A stretch of 35,580 bases of DNA from Ancalomicrobiaceae bacterium (GTDB lineage Bacteria; Pseudomonadota; Alphaproteobacteria; Rhizobiales; Ancalomicrobiaceae), in the NCBI GenBank assembly GCA_031291575.1, contig JARLIT010000158.1:1-35580 (forward strand), read 5' to 3'. Below the pieces are notes generated by a model, which was not told the DNA's origin, did not search any database, and saw only the letters and a list, made by a program, of their open reading frames with translations. Shown here piece after piece: positions 35,248 to 35,580 of this stretch. The number at the start of each line of letters is the position of its first letter. Position 1 is the stretch's first letter. A program made the position numbers and the translations under genes.

Positions 35248-35580
35248 CTTTTCCCTTCGCGTCCTGCCAGATCGCCTCCATCTCGTCGAGGCTGGCATCT
35301 CCAAGCGCCCTGCCCTGCGCCGCCAGAACCGCCTCGATATGGCCGAAGCGGCGGCGGAACTTCTCATCGGTGCGCCTGAGTGCCGCATCGGGATCTAGCT
35401 TCAAGTGCCGGGCGAGATTGGCGACCGCGAACAGCACGTCGCCGAGTTCGTCTTCCAGCCGGTCGCGGCTGGCCTTCGCGTCGATCTCGGCCTCGATCTC
35501 GCCGAGTTCCTCGCGGATCTTCGCAATCACCGCCTTCGGGTCGTTCCAGTCGAAGCCGACCTTGCCGGCCCGCTCCTGCA
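35243..35580 (-). CDS. mazG: Nucleoside triphosphate pyrophosphohydrolase MazG, 3' part only
   Basis: All-alpha NTP pyrophosphatase that hydrolyses (d)NTPs to monophosphates. Only the C-terminal 111 codons are in the window; the start lies beyond the right edge. The second MazG domain is visible: KVGFDWNDPKAVIAKIREE, then EELGEIEAEI and DELGDVLFAVANLARHL, which supply the Glu/Asp residues that bind magnesium, and a C-terminal helix ending QDAKGKV. It converges on hflX, with three palindromic repeats between. The hfq-hflX-mazG neighbourhood is usual for alphaproteobacteria, and mazG may be expected on the same strand in relatives; here it is opposite. Confidence 0.9.
   Translation of the reverse strand, partial: QERAGKVGFDWNDPKAVIAKIREELGEIEAEIDAKASRDRLEDELGDVLFAVANLARHLKLDPDAALRRTDEKFRRRFGHIEAVLAAQGRALGDASLDEMEAIWQDAKGKV

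Overview
The window is GC-rich chromosomal DNA from an alphaproteobacterium, most likely of the order Hyphomicrobiales (Rhizobiales). This rests on the purC / purS / purQ / purL gene set with the F1-ATPase zeta-subunit gene beside purC, bolA-grxD directly after purL, and the run ntrY-ntrX-aminotransferase-hfq-hflX-mazG. Palindromic intergenic repeats of the kind common in this order also occur. I saw no rRNA, tRNA, CRISPR array, prophage or insertion sequence.

Layout. 1-4.8 kb (minus strand): purS, purQ, a small unknown membrane protein, purL, bolA and grxD, with grxD cut by the left edge. 5.2-7.0 kb (plus): an EAL / CBS-like / GGDEF cyclic-di-GMP protein lying between purS and purC. 7.2-7.9 kb (minus): purC, divergent from the zeta subunit at 8.4 kb. 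8.9-9.8 kb (minus): pseudouridine-5'-phosphate glycosidase. 10.4-11.8 kb (plus): a soluble globin-coupled chemoreceptor. 11.8-15.1 kb (minus): a nitrate/nitrite transporter joined without spacer to a PP2C phosphatase / Ser-Thr kinase protein with a C-terminal membrane anchor. 15.4-17.5 kb (plus): an HXXEE membrane protein and an aldehyde dehydrogenase. 17.5-22.1 kb (minus): repeats, a DUF4337 protein, an EamA exporter, ndk and two unknown exported proteins. 22.9-24.9 kb (plus): a transmembrane chemoreceptor. 25.1-27.8 kb: RNase D (plus), then convergent arfB and a SorC-type regulator (minus). 28.2-35.0 kb (plus): ntrY, ntrX, a D-amino-acid-transaminase-like gene, hfq and hflX. 35.0-35.6 kb: strong palindromic repeats and the 3' part of mazG (minus).

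How the genes fit together. One set is purine synthesis (PurC, and the PurS/Q/L complex) with Fe-S handling (BolA-Grx4). A second is signalling: two chemoreceptors, a c-di-GMP protein, the NtrYX system and a phosphatase/kinase tied to a nitrate transporter. A third is RNA and translation quality control: Hfq, HflX, RNase D and ArfB. The observations I would follow first are: (i) the narK / phosphatase-kinase junction, where an in-frame TGA is followed at once by a TTG start, an arrangement repeated at hfq/hflX; (ii) CtrA-like boxes at similar distances upstream of both chemoreceptor genes; (iii) a 22-bp near-perfect palindrome with no obvious owner at 20984-21005; and (iv) the opposite-strand c-di-GMP gene that splits purC from purSQL. 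None is proven to be a new system; most genes belong to known families.
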